Positions 8,426-17,757 of a stretch of DNA of 64,000 bases are shown one piece after another (within the stretch, counting starts at the first letter, position 1; each line of letters begins with the position of its first letter). Made by a program: the position numbers and the translations under genes. Source of the stretch: Xanthomonas melonis (lineage in GTDB: Bacteria; Pseudomonadota; Gammaproteobacteria; Xanthomonadales; Xanthomonadaceae); contig NZ_JAJGQH010000014.1 of the NCBI RefSeq assembly GCF_020783655.1, positions 1-64,000 on the forward strand, written 5' to 3'. The notes below the pieces were generated by a model. It ran no database searches, was not told where the DNA came from, and was given only the letters and a program-made list of their open reading frames with translations.

Positions 8426-11400
8426 TGTCAGCACGCGACGCACTCATTGACCGCCTCGCGGTCGATCTCATCGGCCCCCTTGCGCCCGACGAAACCGTCG
8501 ACGCCAAGCCGTCGGATGTCTACCTCACCGGCATCCTGTGGCCCCAGAACTTGGCGATACCTCCCGAACAGGACGATCGTCTTGCCGTAGCGGGTGGCGA
8601 CGGCGATACCAATGAGGAGAGCGACGAGTCCTCACAGCCTCCCGCCGCCCAGATGCGCCGCCCCTCGACAGCTGGCATCTCGTTCGCCTGCACCTCCGCA
8701 GGCGAAGCTGCGCCGCGCGTGATTGTGGAGATCGGTTGTGGCCGCTATCAGCCGCATTCGGAAGAGAAGGACAGGTGGGAACGGGTCGACATCGCGCTGT
8801 CGCCAATCGAGATCGAGCTGAGCCCAGGCAGCGATGACATCCCGCTGGCGGCTGTCGGCATCGCTGGCGTTCGCCTGAATGTGCGGGTCCTTTCGTTCGA
8901 TGCCGGCGTGCTGGCCACCATCACGCTCGTCAATGGCTCGCGGCCCGAGCGCAGTCGCGAAGCGATCGAGGTCGCCACTCTGTTTCAGACCCGCTTCACT
9001 ATTCGCGCCGCCGAAGGGTCCCGACTCATCACGCGTCCAAGCCGAAAGGCAGCGATCGACGCTGATGACCGTTCCAATGCCCTCCTCTTCCGGCGCTCGC
9101 GCGAATACGCCACAGGCCACACCTGCTCGGCCGAGTGGGACGCGGGCACCGAAGGTCGCGAGATTGACGCGGTGCGCACGGCATGGATACCTCAGGGCAC
9201 CGCCACAGCGGTGAGCCCAGACGGCTCACGCCACTTCGCGAGCCTTACTAGGTCGGGCTCGCTGGCAGCTGCCACCTTGGCGCAGAGCACCGACGACGAG
9301 CTGGTGGGCCACCTCGGCGCACTTTGCGACGCTTATGGCGCGTGGCAGGACGATCAGCGTGCGAATCTGGAAGACATTCCAGCACCCCTTATGGACACCG
9401 CCAACGCGCATCTCGATGAAATCGCGCATGTGCTTGGACGGATGCGCCGCGGCGTTGATCGGCTGGCGGCCGACGGCGCGATGGCGGAAGCGTTTCGGCT
9501 CGCCAATCTTGCAATGGAGACGCAGCGGGTCTGGGGCGGCTCTTCGCTCGTCTGGCGACCCTTTCAGCTTGGCTTCCTCCTACTGTCGATGGAATCCACG
9601 CTCGATCCCCAGCACCCTGATCGGGGCGTGATGGATCTCCTCTGGTTCCCAACCGGCGGCGGAAAGACAGAAGCCTATCTGGGCCTCGTGGCCATGGTGG
9701 CCTTCCATCGTCGCCTTGTTGGCGCGCGGCCCGAAGACGGCGATGGCGTTGCCTGCATCATGCGTTACACCCTGCGCCTCCTCACCACGCAGCAGTTCAT
9801 CCGCGCTGCGGCCACGATCTGCGCATGCGAGGCAATCCGGAGGGGCACAGTCAGCTCTGGACAAAAGCTGGCGCTGGGAAAGACGCCCTTCTCGCTCGGT
9901 CTTTGGGTCGGCGGGGACGCAACGCCGAACTCGCGAAAAATCGCATTCGACAACAAGGGCGATGCGTTCAAGCCCCAGGCGCGTCAGCTCACCAAGTGCC
10001 CGTGCTGCAACGCTGATCTGGATTATGTCCAGCCGCGCGATACCGACCCGGTTGTTGTCGAATGCCGCACGGCTGGATGCGCGCTCTCCAAGGCTCCGAT
10101 CCCGGTGTTTACGGTAGACGAAGACGTCTATCAGCAGCGGCCAACGATGCTGCTGGGCACGGTCGACAAGTTCGCGCAGATCGTCCGAAACCCCGCCTCG
10201 CGTGCGCTTTTCGGTGTAGGCACGCCCATGCAGCCGCAGTTGATCCTCCAAGACGAGCTCCACCTGATCGCAGGCCCCCTCGGCACGCTCACCGGTCTTT
10301 ACGAGACGGCCGTCGACATCATCCTCTCCGACAACGGCCGCCCGCCCAAGATCGTGGGCTCGACGGCCACGATCCGCCGCGCGGGCGAGCAAGTGCGCGC
10401 GCTCTTCGACCGCGGCACCTGCCAGTTCCCGCCGCCAGGCCTCGATGCCGAGGATTCGGGCTTCGCCGTGCAGGACTCCGCGCTGGCGGGCAGACGCTAC
10501 ATCGGTCTCACTACGGCAGGCCGTTCCGCCAAATTCACCCTGCAAGCAGTTTCCGCCTCGCTCATGCACGGCGCGCTTCACGCCCTGAGCCCAGAGGAGC
10601 GCGACCCTTACTGGACGCTCCTCGCCTACTTCAACTCGCTGCGCGAGCTGGGCGGCGCGCTCGTGCTCATGCAAGACGACGTATCAGACACGCTCGCCCT
10701 GCTCGCGACGCGCGCAGGCGTGGCGCCGCGACAGCTGTCGGAGATCGAGGAGCTCACGTCTCGGCGCACGCAGGCTGAGATCCGCGACATGCTCGACAAG
10801 CTCGCTGTGCGCGTGGATCAGCCCGGCGCTGTGGATGTCGTGCTCGCCACCAACATGGTGAGTGTGGGCGTCGACATCCCCCGTCTCGGCCTCATGCTGG
10901 TGAACGGCCAGCCGAAAACGATGGCCGAATACATCCAGGCCACGAGCCGCGTGGGCCGCGGCAAGGTCGAAGGACTCGTGGTGGCGCTCCTTAACAACGC
11001 CAAGCCGCGCGACCGCTCGCACTACGAGACATTCAGCACTTGGCACTCGATGCTCTATCGCTTCGTTGAGGCCACGAGCGCCACGCCGTTTGCCTCGCGC
11101 GCGCGCGACCGGGCGCTCCACGCGGTCCTAGTGGCAGTAGTGCGCCACCTGATCCCCGAGATGCTCGAGGCGCCCACGTGGTCGGACGGAAGCATTGCCC
11201 GCGCCCGCCAGCTGATTGATCTCATCGTGGCGCGCGCGGGCAGAATCGACGCCGACGAAGGGGGCGTGCGCGATGAGCTGCACCGCCGCCTCGATACGTG
11301 GATCCGCCGCGCGCCCGAAATCTACTGGAAGAAAAAGGGCTCGCGCGCGATGCCCCTGATGCAAAGCGCCGAGGAGGCGGCGGCGCGACGGGCCACCGGC

Positions 11401-11508
11401 CGCGCCGAAGGCCACGCTTGGGCCACTCCGAACTCCATGCGCGGAGTAGAACCCGCTACACCCTACCGTCTGGTCCCCGGCCTGAGGAACAACGATGTCA
11501 CGCAATAA
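8425..11508 (+). CDS. drmA: DrmA-like DISARM helicase
   Basis: A 1027-aa SF2-type helicase starting at ATG 8425, overlapping the preceding stop. The N terminus contains RLAVDLIGPLAPDE and YLTGILWP, typical of DrmA. The motor domain has Walker A FPTGGGKTEAYLGL (about residue 407), a Cys cluster (KCPCCNADL and a second Cys pair, about 525-555) likely to bind zinc, a DELH Walker B in LILQDELHLIAGPLG (about 609), STATIRRA (about 645), and motifs V-VI in NMVSVGVDIPRLGLML and YIQATSRVGRG (about 810-845). DrmA is the core translocase of DISARM phage-defence systems, working with DrmB. The reading frame overlaps drmB by 14 bp. No phospholipase-D drmC or adjacent drmD follows, so the system is DISARM-related rather than canonical. 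Confidence 0.85.
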   Translation: MSARDALIDRLAVDLIGPLAPDETVDAKPSDVYLTGILWPQNLAIPPEQDDRLAVAGGDGDTNEESDESSQPPAAQMRRPSTAGISFACTSAGEAAPRVIVEIGCGRYQPHSEEKDRWERVDIALSPIEIELSPGSDDIPLAAVGIAGVRLNVRVLSFDAGVLATITLVNGSRPERSREAIEVATLFQTRFTIRAAEGSRLITRPSRKAAIDADDRSNALLFRRSREYATGHTCSAEWDAGTEGREIDAVRTAWIPQGTATAVSPDGSRHFASLTRSGSLAAATLAQSTDDELVGHLGALCDAYGAWQDDQRANLEDIPAPLMDTANAHLDEIAHVLGRMRRGVDRLAADGAMAEAFRLANLAMETQRVWGGSSLVWRPFQLGFLLLSMESTLDPQHPDRGVMDLLWFPTGGGKTEAYLGLVAMVAFHRRLVGARPEDGDGVACIMRYTLRLLTTQQFIRAAATICACEAIRRGTVSSGQKLALGKTPFSLGLWVGGDATPNSRKIAFDNKGDAFKPQARQLTKCPCCNADLDYVQPRDTDPVVVECRTAGCALSKAPIPVFTVDEDVYQQRPTMLLGTVDKFAQIVRNPASRALFGVGTPMQPQLILQDELHLIAGPLGTLTGLYETAVDIILSDNGRPPKIVGSTATIRRAGEQVRALFDRGTCQFPPPGLDAEDSGFAVQDSALAGRRYIGLTTAGRSAKFTLQAVSASLMHGALHALSPEERDPYWTLLAYFNSLRELGGALVLMQDDVSDTLALLATRAGVAPRQLSEIEELTSRRTQAEIRDMLDKLAVRVDQPGAVDVVLATNMVSVGVDIPRLGLMLVNGQPKTMAEYIQATSRVGRGKVEGLVVALLNNAKPRDRSHYETFSTWHSMLYRFVEATSATPFASRARDRALHAVLVAVVRHLIPEMLEAPTWSDGSIARARQLIDLIVARAGRIDADEGGVRDELHRRLDTWIRRAPEIYWKKKGSRAMPLMQSAEEAAARRATGRAEGHAWATPNSMRGVEPATPYRLVPGLRNNDVTQ

Positions 11509-13324
11509 GCTTGGCGATCTGCGCCGCAGCGCGGCAGCGTCTCTCTTTGGGCCCGGGGCGGTGATCGACTTTCGAGCGGGCGATGCGCCGATCTCGGCCG
11601 TCGCAGGCGGCCTTGAAGAGTGGGACCGGAACTTCCCGCCGGCCGGCATGCGAAACGAGCAGACGGTGCAGGAGGCGCGGCTCCAAAAGAAGCTTGGCGT
11701 GCAGGGTTTCCGTCTTCCGCCGGTGTCGGCCGAGGAGTTCAACCGGCCGGATAGCAAGGCCCTCGTGGCTGTGCGCTTCCCAAACTGGCTGCAATGCCCT
11801 CAGTGCAGCCGCCTCGCCGAGTCGCGTGCATGGTCGGACGAGGCGGGTCAGCCAGGGCTCTACTGCGCGAAGTGCACCCAACGCATGCCCGGACGGCGCA
11901 AAGTGTGGGTCGTGCCGGTGCGATTCGTGATGGCCTGCGAGGCAGGGCACCTCGACGAATTCCCGTGGCACTCTTGGGTGCGCCACAAGGAAGGTTGCCA
12001 GAAGCGCACCTTCCTGAGCCTCGTGTCCGAGCGTGCGGGTCTAGCGGGCCTGATCCTGAGCTGCCCGAGCTGCCATGCCAGCCGCTCGATGGACCGGGTA
12101 TTTTCCGAGGAAACCTGGGAGACCTTCCCCAATTGCCGTGGACGCAGGCCTTGGCTCGCGGGCGGGGACGAGACCTGCGAGCACAAGGCGCGCGCCGTCC
12201 AGCGCGGCGCATCCAATCTCTACTTCCCGGTGATCGAGTCTGCGCTGAGCATCCCGCCGTGGTCGGATCAGATCCAGGAAGCGCTAGGTGTGATGTGGGA
12301 TCAGTTCATGAATGTCGAAGATCCCGACGAGCGCGCGACATACGTCCGCATTCTCGCCAAGAACGAGCTGAAACCGGTGCTGGCGGAGCTCGGGCTGACG
12401 CCCGAGGGGTTCGCTGATCTCCTAAACCGCCGCATGACATCCCATGAGCAGATTGATATAGATAACCTGCGTGGCGAGGAGCACCGCCAGTTCACCAGCG
12501 GCGTCGCCGACCATGGACCGGATCGCGAGTTCGAGATGCGGCCCCACGCCGTGCCGGCCGCGCTCTCGCAGTGGTTCTCCCACTTGGTGCGCGTGGTTCG
12601 CCTCCGCGAAGTTAGCGCCTTGAAAGGCTTCACCCGCATCCATCCGCCGGGCGACCCTGACTCGCCCAACTACGCGCAGCTTTCGGTGTGCGGCCTTGGA
12701 TGGCTACCTGCTATCGAAGTGCGTGGCGAAGGCATCTACCTGGAACTCAGTGCAGATGCCCTTGCGCGCTGGGAAACGCAGGCCGGCGTCGTCGAGCGCA
12801 TTCGCACGCTCGACGAGCGCTATCAGGCTGACTGGAAGCAGCGCTTCGGGGAGGAGGAGCCACCTCGCTCTATCACCCCACGGCGCGTTCTGGTGCATAC
12901 CCTTGCCCACGCGCTGATGCGCCAGCTCACGCTCGACTGTGGGTATTCCTCAACCGCCCTCCGTGAGCGGCTCTATGTCGATCACGGCGATGCGCCAATG
13001 GCGGGCCTACTGATCTATACGGCGACGACCGATGATGACGGCACGCTGGGCGGGTTGCAGCGCGAGGGGATGCCCGAGCGGATAGAGCGCACGATCCAGG
13101 CCGCTATTCAGGCCCAGGCGTGGTGCTCGTCCGATCCCCTCTGTATCGAAGATCTTCTCGCAGGCGACGCCGGCATGTCGCTTGCTGCCTGCCATGCCTG
13201 TGTGCTCTCACCTGAGACCTCCTGCGAAGCCTTTAACCAGTTCCTCGACCGTGCGCTCCTGGTCGGCTCCCCTGCCGATTCCTCGCTCGGTTTCTTTCGT
13301 TCGCTTATCGAAGGACAACGCTGA
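11495..13324 (+). CDS. drmB: DrmB-like DUF1998 protein
   Basis: A 609-aa protein with GAGGAA eight bases before ATG 11495. The opening LGDLRRSAAASLFGPGAVID is the characteristic DrmB start. Two zinc-type Cys clusters follow (LQCPQCSRLAES with LYCAKC; then ACEAGHLDEFPWHSW with LSCPSC), and an additional CEHKA segment. The C-terminal DUF1998 region contains LVHTLAHALMRQLTLDCGYS, LLIYTATTDDDGTLGGL and the final CHACVLSPETSCEAFNQFLD. In characterised DISARM, DrmB forms a complex with DrmA that loads on DNA. The gene overlaps drmA by 14 bp and shares TGATG with the following gene, so the four genes behave as one translation unit. All expected DUF1998 signature residues are visible. Confidence 0.87.
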   Translation: MSRNKLGDLRRSAAASLFGPGAVIDFRAGDAPISAVAGGLEEWDRNFPPAGMRNEQTVQEARLQKKLGVQGFRLPPVSAEEFNRPDSKALVAVRFPNWLQCPQCSRLAESRAWSDEAGQPGLYCAKCTQRMPGRRKVWVVPVRFVMACEAGHLDEFPWHSWVRHKEGCQKRTFLSLVSERAGLAGLILSCPSCHASRSMDRVFSEETWETFPNCRGRRPWLAGGDETCEHKARAVQRGASNLYFPVIESALSIPPWSDQIQEALGVMWDQFMNVEDPDERATYVRILAKNELKPVLAELGLTPEGFADLLNRRMTSHEQIDIDNLRGEEHRQFTSGVADHGPDREFEMRPHAVPAALSQWFSHLVRVVRLREVSALKGFTRIHPPGDPDSPNYAQLSVCGLGWLPAIEVRGEGIYLELSADALARWETQAGVVERIRTLDERYQADWKQRFGEEEPPRSITPRRVLVHTLAHALMRQLTLDCGYSSTALRERLYVDHGDAPMAGLLIYTATTDDDGTLGGLQREGMPERIERTIQAAIQAQAWCSSDPLCIEDLLAGDAGMSLAACHACVLSPETSCEAFNQFLDRALLVGSPADSSLGFFRSLIEGQR

Positions 13325-14949
13325 TGGCGACGATGTGGCCACGGCTGCTCCCTTCTGCAATCCGGGCCGAGTCGCGCCGAGCGGCAGAAACAAAGGTGTT
13401 CGATGCGCTGGCGGCGCAGCTCGGAGTCGGATGGACGGTTTTCTACTCGCGCCCCTGGCTCGGCGAGACCGCTTCGGGCGCCGAGATCGATGGAGAATCT
13501 GACTTCGTCGTCGCGCACCCCGACCACGGCGTGCTCTTCATCGAGGTAAAGGGTGGCGCGATCAGCTATGACCCCGCTCTGGATCGCTGGACCAGCCGCG
13601 ATCGCTACGGCATCAACCACACCATTAAAAACCCAGTCGAACAGGCGTCGAAGAGCAAGCACACGCTGCTACGAAAGGCGCAGGCCGAACGGGGCTGGCC
13701 ACGCGGCATCATCCGTTTCCGCCATGGCGTTATCTTTCCGGACGTCCAGGCGGTGCCGCAGCACATGGGTCCCGACAAGCCGAGGGAGCTGTTCGCAACT
13801 CGCCCCGAACTTGATCAACTCACCGACTGGGTCGCCCAGCGTCTATCGGGCGGAAACGATGACGCCCTCGGGCCGCATGGCATGCGCGTGCTCGAACAGC
13901 TACTTGCCCGCCCCATCCAGCTCCACTCGCCCCTCGCATATTCAAGTGCGGATGACGATGAGGCGATCGAAAATCTTACGCCGCAGCAGTTCCATATCCT
14001 CAACGCTTTCGAGGACCTGCGGCGAGTGGCCATCTCGGGAGGCGCCGGCACTGGGAAGACCGTGCTCGCCTGTGAAGATGCACGTCGCCTCAGCGCAGCC
14101 GGGCAGCGCACTCTCCTCACCTGCGGCTCCGCAAAGCTCGCTGAGCACATCCGGCTGGTGCTACGCGAGAGCGGGGTTGATGTGTCGACCTTTGCGGAGC
14201 TGGCTAGGCGCTTTGGCGCCGAGACTGGGATCCTGACAGACCGGGCCACACCGCGCCCCGAGCAGCTGCCTGAGATCGTCTTCGACAGTCTTGCCGCTAA
14301 GCCCGATCTCGCCTACGACGCGGTGGTGGTGGACGAAGCGCAGGACTTCCCCCCGAGCACATGGGTGGCCATCGATGCACTGGCGAGCCGGAGCGACGGG
14401 GCCACTCTGCGCGCCTACTTCGATAGCAATCAGCGGCTCTACGGCGAACTGCGCAGCCACTTCGACGCCTACACGCTTCTTCCGATCCGCCTAAGCCGAA
14501 ATCTGCGCAACACCCAGAACATTCACGACGCCACGCAGCGTTTCTATCGTGGCCCGGGCCTGATCGCAGACGGCCCTGTTGGAGCCGAGGTGCAGTGGCT
14601 GCCCTGCAACGACGGTCAGATCGAGCGGACCGCGCTTGGCGAAGTGCGCCGACTGATCAACGTCGAAAGCGTGTTGCCAGAGGATATTGCCCTGCTAAGC
14701 CCCGAAGGCGCGCCTCTGACCGCGCTAGCCACCCCTCTCCGCGACCAGATCCATGCCGGCCTGACGCTCTCGACGATTACCGACTTCAAGGGCCTCGAAC
14801 GACGCTTTGTGATCGTGCTCGCCACGCGAGAGCTTTCAGATATCCCTGAGCTTGCCTACGTCGCGCTGTCGAGGGCGCGAGTCCACCTCACGGCCTTAGG
14901 GCCCGCAGAGGTGCTGGACTGGCTAAGGACGGAAGCGCAGCGCGTTTAG
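13324..14949 (+). CDS. NERD-domain nuclease fused to UvrD-like SF1 helicase
   Basis: A 541-aa protein with ATG 13324 overlapping the drmB stop. Residues about 15-130 form a NERD (nuclease-related) domain: EIDGESDFVVAHPDHGVLFI followed by EVKGG, giving the D...E-x-K catalytic arrangement. Residues about 215-540 are an SF1 helicase: Walker A ISGGAGTGKT (about 238-247), Walker B VVVDEAQDFPP (about 334), a Q/R motif in RLSRNLRN, STITDFKGLERRFVIVLATR, and LAYVALSRARVHL as motif VI. It could supply the DNA-cutting activity that the operon otherwise lacks, since no PLD-type DrmC is present; that role is inferred. It is the last plus-strand gene before a convergent restriction-modification operon, and no terminator hairpin is obvious after its stop. 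Confidence 0.85.
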   Translation: MATMWPRLLPSAIRAESRRAAETKVFDALAAQLGVGWTVFYSRPWLGETASGAEIDGESDFVVAHPDHGVLFIEVKGGAISYDPALDRWTSRDRYGINHTIKNPVEQASKSKHTLLRKAQAERGWPRGIIRFRHGVIFPDVQAVPQHMGPDKPRELFATRPELDQLTDWVAQRLSGGNDDALGPHGMRVLEQLLARPIQLHSPLAYSSADDDEAIENLTPQQFHILNAFEDLRRVAISGGAGTGKTVLACEDARRLSAAGQRTLLTCGSAKLAEHIRLVLRESGVDVSTFAELARRFGAETGILTDRATPRPEQLPEIVFDSLAAKPDLAYDAVVVDEAQDFPPSTWVAIDALASRSDGATLRAYFDSNQRLYGELRSHFDAYTLLPIRLSRNLRNTQNIHDATQRFYRGPGLIADGPVGAEVQWLPCNDGQIERTALGEVRRLINVESVLPEDIALLSPEGAPLTALATPLRDQIHAGLTLSTITDFKGLERRFVIVLATRELSDIPELAYVALSRARVHLTALGPAEVLDWLRTEAQRV

Positions 14950-15133
14950 CAAACGTTGCTTCTGATTTTCTTTGGGATCGTGCCGATACACCGGAGCTCT
15001 ACACCGCTTCCAAGGACGCTTGGGTTAAGAGTTTGGACTCCCGCCCCGCGCAGCAAGCACGACCGGGTAGGAGTTGAGCACAGGAAATGTATGAGCACCC
15101 GGCGGCTTACCCCTGAATTCAAGCAGGAGTTGT

Positions 15134-15678
15134 TCACGTTTTTGGATAGATCTGGCGGCCATGTTCAAGCGCGCGCTTTGAGCAAGCAACGTACCAAGCC
15201 CTCATCGTGATATCCCACTTTCTGACGGCGCAGAACTGCGTCCAGTCCAGTTCGATCACTCGTTCCAGCTCGAGATTTTCATTCATAAGAACAATGAGGA
15301 GGAACTCGAAAAGCTGCTTATCAGGACCTTTGGGTCCGGGTAGATCGTCCCGGTCTTCTTTGCCCGCTGGAGCGTCTTGATGGAATAGCGGTTGCCGGCT
15401 CGCGGCAGCGCATCGATGCTTTTGGTGCCACGCTGCGCGACTAGGAGAACCGGTAGGTCAGGACGACTGTTGAAGAGCTGTATGACAAGCTTTTCGCCAA
15501 TCTCGCCCACGTTGAAGCTGACACCACGTCTTCTTGCTTCTGTGTCGATCACAGCTCGCAGTCCGAGCAGCTGATCGTCATCAATCCGGCTTACGTCAAA
15601 CGCCGGCATCTCAAGTGGCTGCTGGTTGTTCATCTCTGCGATCTGTTCCCTGTATGTTGGCCTGGCCAGTTTCGTCAT
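15134..15678 (-). pseudogene. Frameshifted nuclease-like gene at the end of the McrBC-type operon
   Basis: The open frame from 15678 stops near 15283 after a meaningless Ser-rich tail, but restoring one base in the C-run at 15332-15334 lets it continue to a TGA at 15134-15136 and yields a coherent protein of about 181 aa. The restored part contains LFEFLLIVLMNENLELERVI and WDITMRAWYVACSKRALEHG. The N-terminal part carries GEIGEKLVIQLF and IDALPRAGNRYSIKT, resembling the E...D...x-K layout of PD-(D/E)XK-type enzymes, although the usual acidic residue before the final Lys is Ser. It overlaps vsr by 68 bp if the first ATG is used; ATG 15633 is an alternative start. It may be a lost third restriction subunit. 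A sequencing error could also explain the shift. Confidence 0.6.
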
Positions 15679-16096
15679 TGAGCAGGAATGCGCGGCATAG
15701 CCCGATGACCTGGTTCCGGTCGAGTTTTGATGCCCCCTTCAAACTGCATTCCCAGACAGTAGCCACCCGCCATCCTTGCTCTGATAGGTTCTTCGTAGCC
15801 CGCTCGTCGCGCATCCGGTTGGCCGAGATCTTCGTTTCCCAGAAATTCTGGCGTGTTGCCGGCAGCCGGAAGAGAGGGCAGTCATGCCCGTGCCAGAAGC
15901 AGCCGTTGACGAAGATCACTGCGCGATAGCGTGGAAATACTAGGTCAGGCCGGCCCGGGAGCGTACGGTCCTGCAGTCGGTAGCGGAAACCGAGCGCATG
16001 GAGACCACGCCTGATGATCATCTCTGGTCTGGTATCACGCCCGCGGATCCGACTCATATTGAGCCGGCGCTGAGCCGGCGTAAGGACGTCCACCAT
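15611..16096 (-). CDS. vsr: Very short patch repair (Vsr-type) endonuclease
   Basis: A 161-aa Vsr homologue. Vsr nicks DNA at T:G mismatches created when 5-methylcytosine deaminates, starting repair. Visible family motifs are LNMSRIRGRDTRPEMIIRRG, the catalytic region LPGRPDLVFPRYRAVIFVNG with the metal-binding Asp, and the zinc/intercalation motif CFWHGHDC, followed by KISANRMRDERA. Its ATG overlaps the TAA of the McrC-like gene (TAATG). The position downstream of a C5-cytosine methyltransferase is the classic Vsr context: it would protect the host against mutation at the sites methylated by this operon. Length is normal for the family. Confidence 0.9.
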   Translation of the reverse strand: MVDVLTPAQRRLNMSRIRGRDTRPEMIIRRGLHALGFRYRLQDRTLPGRPDLVFPRYRAVIFVNGCFWHGHDCPLFRLPATRQNFWETKISANRMRDERATKNLSEQGWRVATVWECSLKGASKLDRNQVIGLCRAFLLNDETGQANIQGTDRRDEQPAAT

Positions 16097-17754
16097 TAGA
16101 TGCTTGTGCCAGCGTCGGCCACGATCGTCCTCAATGCGCTTCGAAGTTCCTGGCTGGTCATTCCCGGTCGCAGCGTGATGGCTCCGAACCGGAACTTCTC
16201 CCGATATTGAGGATGAAAAAGCCGGCCGGGAACCGCTGTCTTTTCGAAGTCCTCTCCTATCACAGGGACATGGGGCGTTAGCAAATAGGCGGCAGTTACC
16301 AAGCCCGATACTTGCTCGTTCTCAGCCTGCGTTACAAGCGCGTCACGGTAGGTGTGGATCGAGTTGAGCGCCTCGTTGAGGCCATCGTTTATCCGGTATT
16401 TAGCATCCAGCACGATAATCTGCTTCTTTGCTGCGTTGAATCCGGTGCCGGTAAAGACCACGTCAGGCACCATAGTTCTGCTGAAGCTGCCTTCACCGCT
16501 GGGCTCAGACCAGTACTCCCGATAGCGCCTCTGGAAGCTGATGAGCCTGTCAGGGCTCACAGGCACAGTGACCGAGCCTGAGGACAAGGTCAGCCCGCCG
16601 GTAGCATCGGTGGTGAACAGTCCGCTGAGGTCTGCTCCTTCCTGGCCATACTCCTCGATCGCTGCACGAAGCAGGCGCAGAAAGCACCAGAGTTCGTACA
16701 GCTCGTAGGTTCTGGCCAGAGGCATCTGCAGGAAATCCCCGAACAGTGCTGCCAGACCGAGGTTCATGTCCTGCCAGAGCCGGTATAAGCGGCTGTAGGA
16801 TGGATCGCCTCTGAACAGAGGCGACATCTTCAGGGTGGCGGGCGAGCTGCCGACGTCTGCCAGAAACCCGCCGCGAGCTGTGGCGGAAAGTTTGCGCGCG
16901 ATGCGTCGTGAGCGAACTGACCAGCTCCCTGAAGTGCTGACCATCTCCGGGTCATCCTTACGCGCAAGGCCCTCCAGCGTATCGGCGATGCTGCTAAGCC
17001 ATGCAGCCCAGGCTTCCAGGCATGCCCTGATCTGACGATGCTCGGCAATGTCGGCGCTATTGCTGCGGCGTCGGGTCGTGATCTGCGCTGGCAGGCGTCC
17101 GCCCAGCGCTTTTGGCAACCGCGATGGAGTGCGGGTCTCCTGCAACACTACGCCTTTCCGGAAAGACCTGATGATCTCAGGGCCGGTCAGGCGGCTTGCA
17201 CGATGAAATGGCAATGTGACCTGCTCGGACTGCAGAAAGTTACGCGGGAAGCGCCCGATCGCATCGACCGCCTCGATGATCGCTTCTGCACGTGAGTGCA
17301 GGAATTCAAGCCGTGCCAAGGGCGGGGGACGGGTGCCGGGTTGGCGCGCGATGCCTTTGCGAAAAGCACTTAAGGAAAAAAGCGAGAAGGTGTCTTCGAG
17401 CACTTCGCGCACCATGGCGTCGAAGTCATCGCGCGTGAGCTTGCGCAGGTCAGGGTCGGTGGTGATCTCAAAACGTTGAGTGCCTGAGCCAGGAAGCTTC
17501 AACGCAATCTGGACTACGCCGGCATGGAAACCTGGCGTCCATCGCCAGCGCGCTCTGTCCGCTTTTTTGGAGCGCAGTGCCTCTGCCGGGACATCGTCGA
17601 TCAGCAGATCAGTCTCAGGGGCCTGATCGCTGTCGCGCAGCTCGAAGAAGTAGGAGGCAGCCTCATGGATATATCCAGGCGGGATGTTGTCGCGTGCGGG
17701 CCAGACCTGCCAGCTCTGGTCGCCACCTTCGCTATGGATGTGGAGCGAAGTCAT
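16096..17754 (-). CDS. McrC-like DUF2357 restriction subunit (PD-(D/E)XK nuclease)
   Basis: A 552-aa protein that pairs with the upstream McrB-like ATPase, from which it is separated by three bases. The N-terminal and middle regions correspond to DUF2357. The C-terminal third carries a PD-(D/E)XK core: MVPDVVF about residue 440, IIVLDAKYR about residue 460, and a following helix with NSIHTYRDAL. In McrBC-type enzymes the C subunit cuts DNA once the AAA+ B subunit has translocated. In LlaJI-, LlaI- and BsuMI-type systems such a pair works with a cognate m5C methylase as a conventional restriction system rather than a methyl-dependent one. The presence of a methylase in the same operon favours that interpretation here. 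Confidence 0.82.
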   Translation of the reverse strand: MTSLHIHSEGGDQSWQVWPARDNIPPGYIHEAASYFFELRDSDQAPETDLLIDDVPAEALRSKKADRARWRWTPGFHAGVVQIALKLPGSGTQRFEITTDPDLRKLTRDDFDAMVREVLEDTFSLFSLSAFRKGIARQPGTRPPPLARLEFLHSRAEAIIEAVDAIGRFPRNFLQSEQVTLPFHRASRLTGPEIIRSFRKGVVLQETRTPSRLPKALGGRLPAQITTRRRSNSADIAEHRQIRACLEAWAAWLSSIADTLEGLARKDDPEMVSTSGSWSVRSRRIARKLSATARGGFLADVGSSPATLKMSPLFRGDPSYSRLYRLWQDMNLGLAALFGDFLQMPLARTYELYELWCFLRLLRAAIEEYGQEGADLSGLFTTDATGGLTLSSGSVTVPVSPDRLISFQRRYREYWSEPSGEGSFSRTMVPDVVFTGTGFNAAKKQIIVLDAKYRINDGLNEALNSIHTYRDALVTQAENEQVSGLVTAAYLLTPHVPVIGEDFEKTAVPGRLFHPQYREKFRFGAITLRPGMTSQELRSALRTIVADAGTSI

Positions 17755-17757
17755 GCT

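Noticed and set aside
10062-10778. Second plus-strand frame inside drmA
   Set aside because: Overlaps the helicase core in another frame with high Arg/Pro content; a shadow of the real gene.
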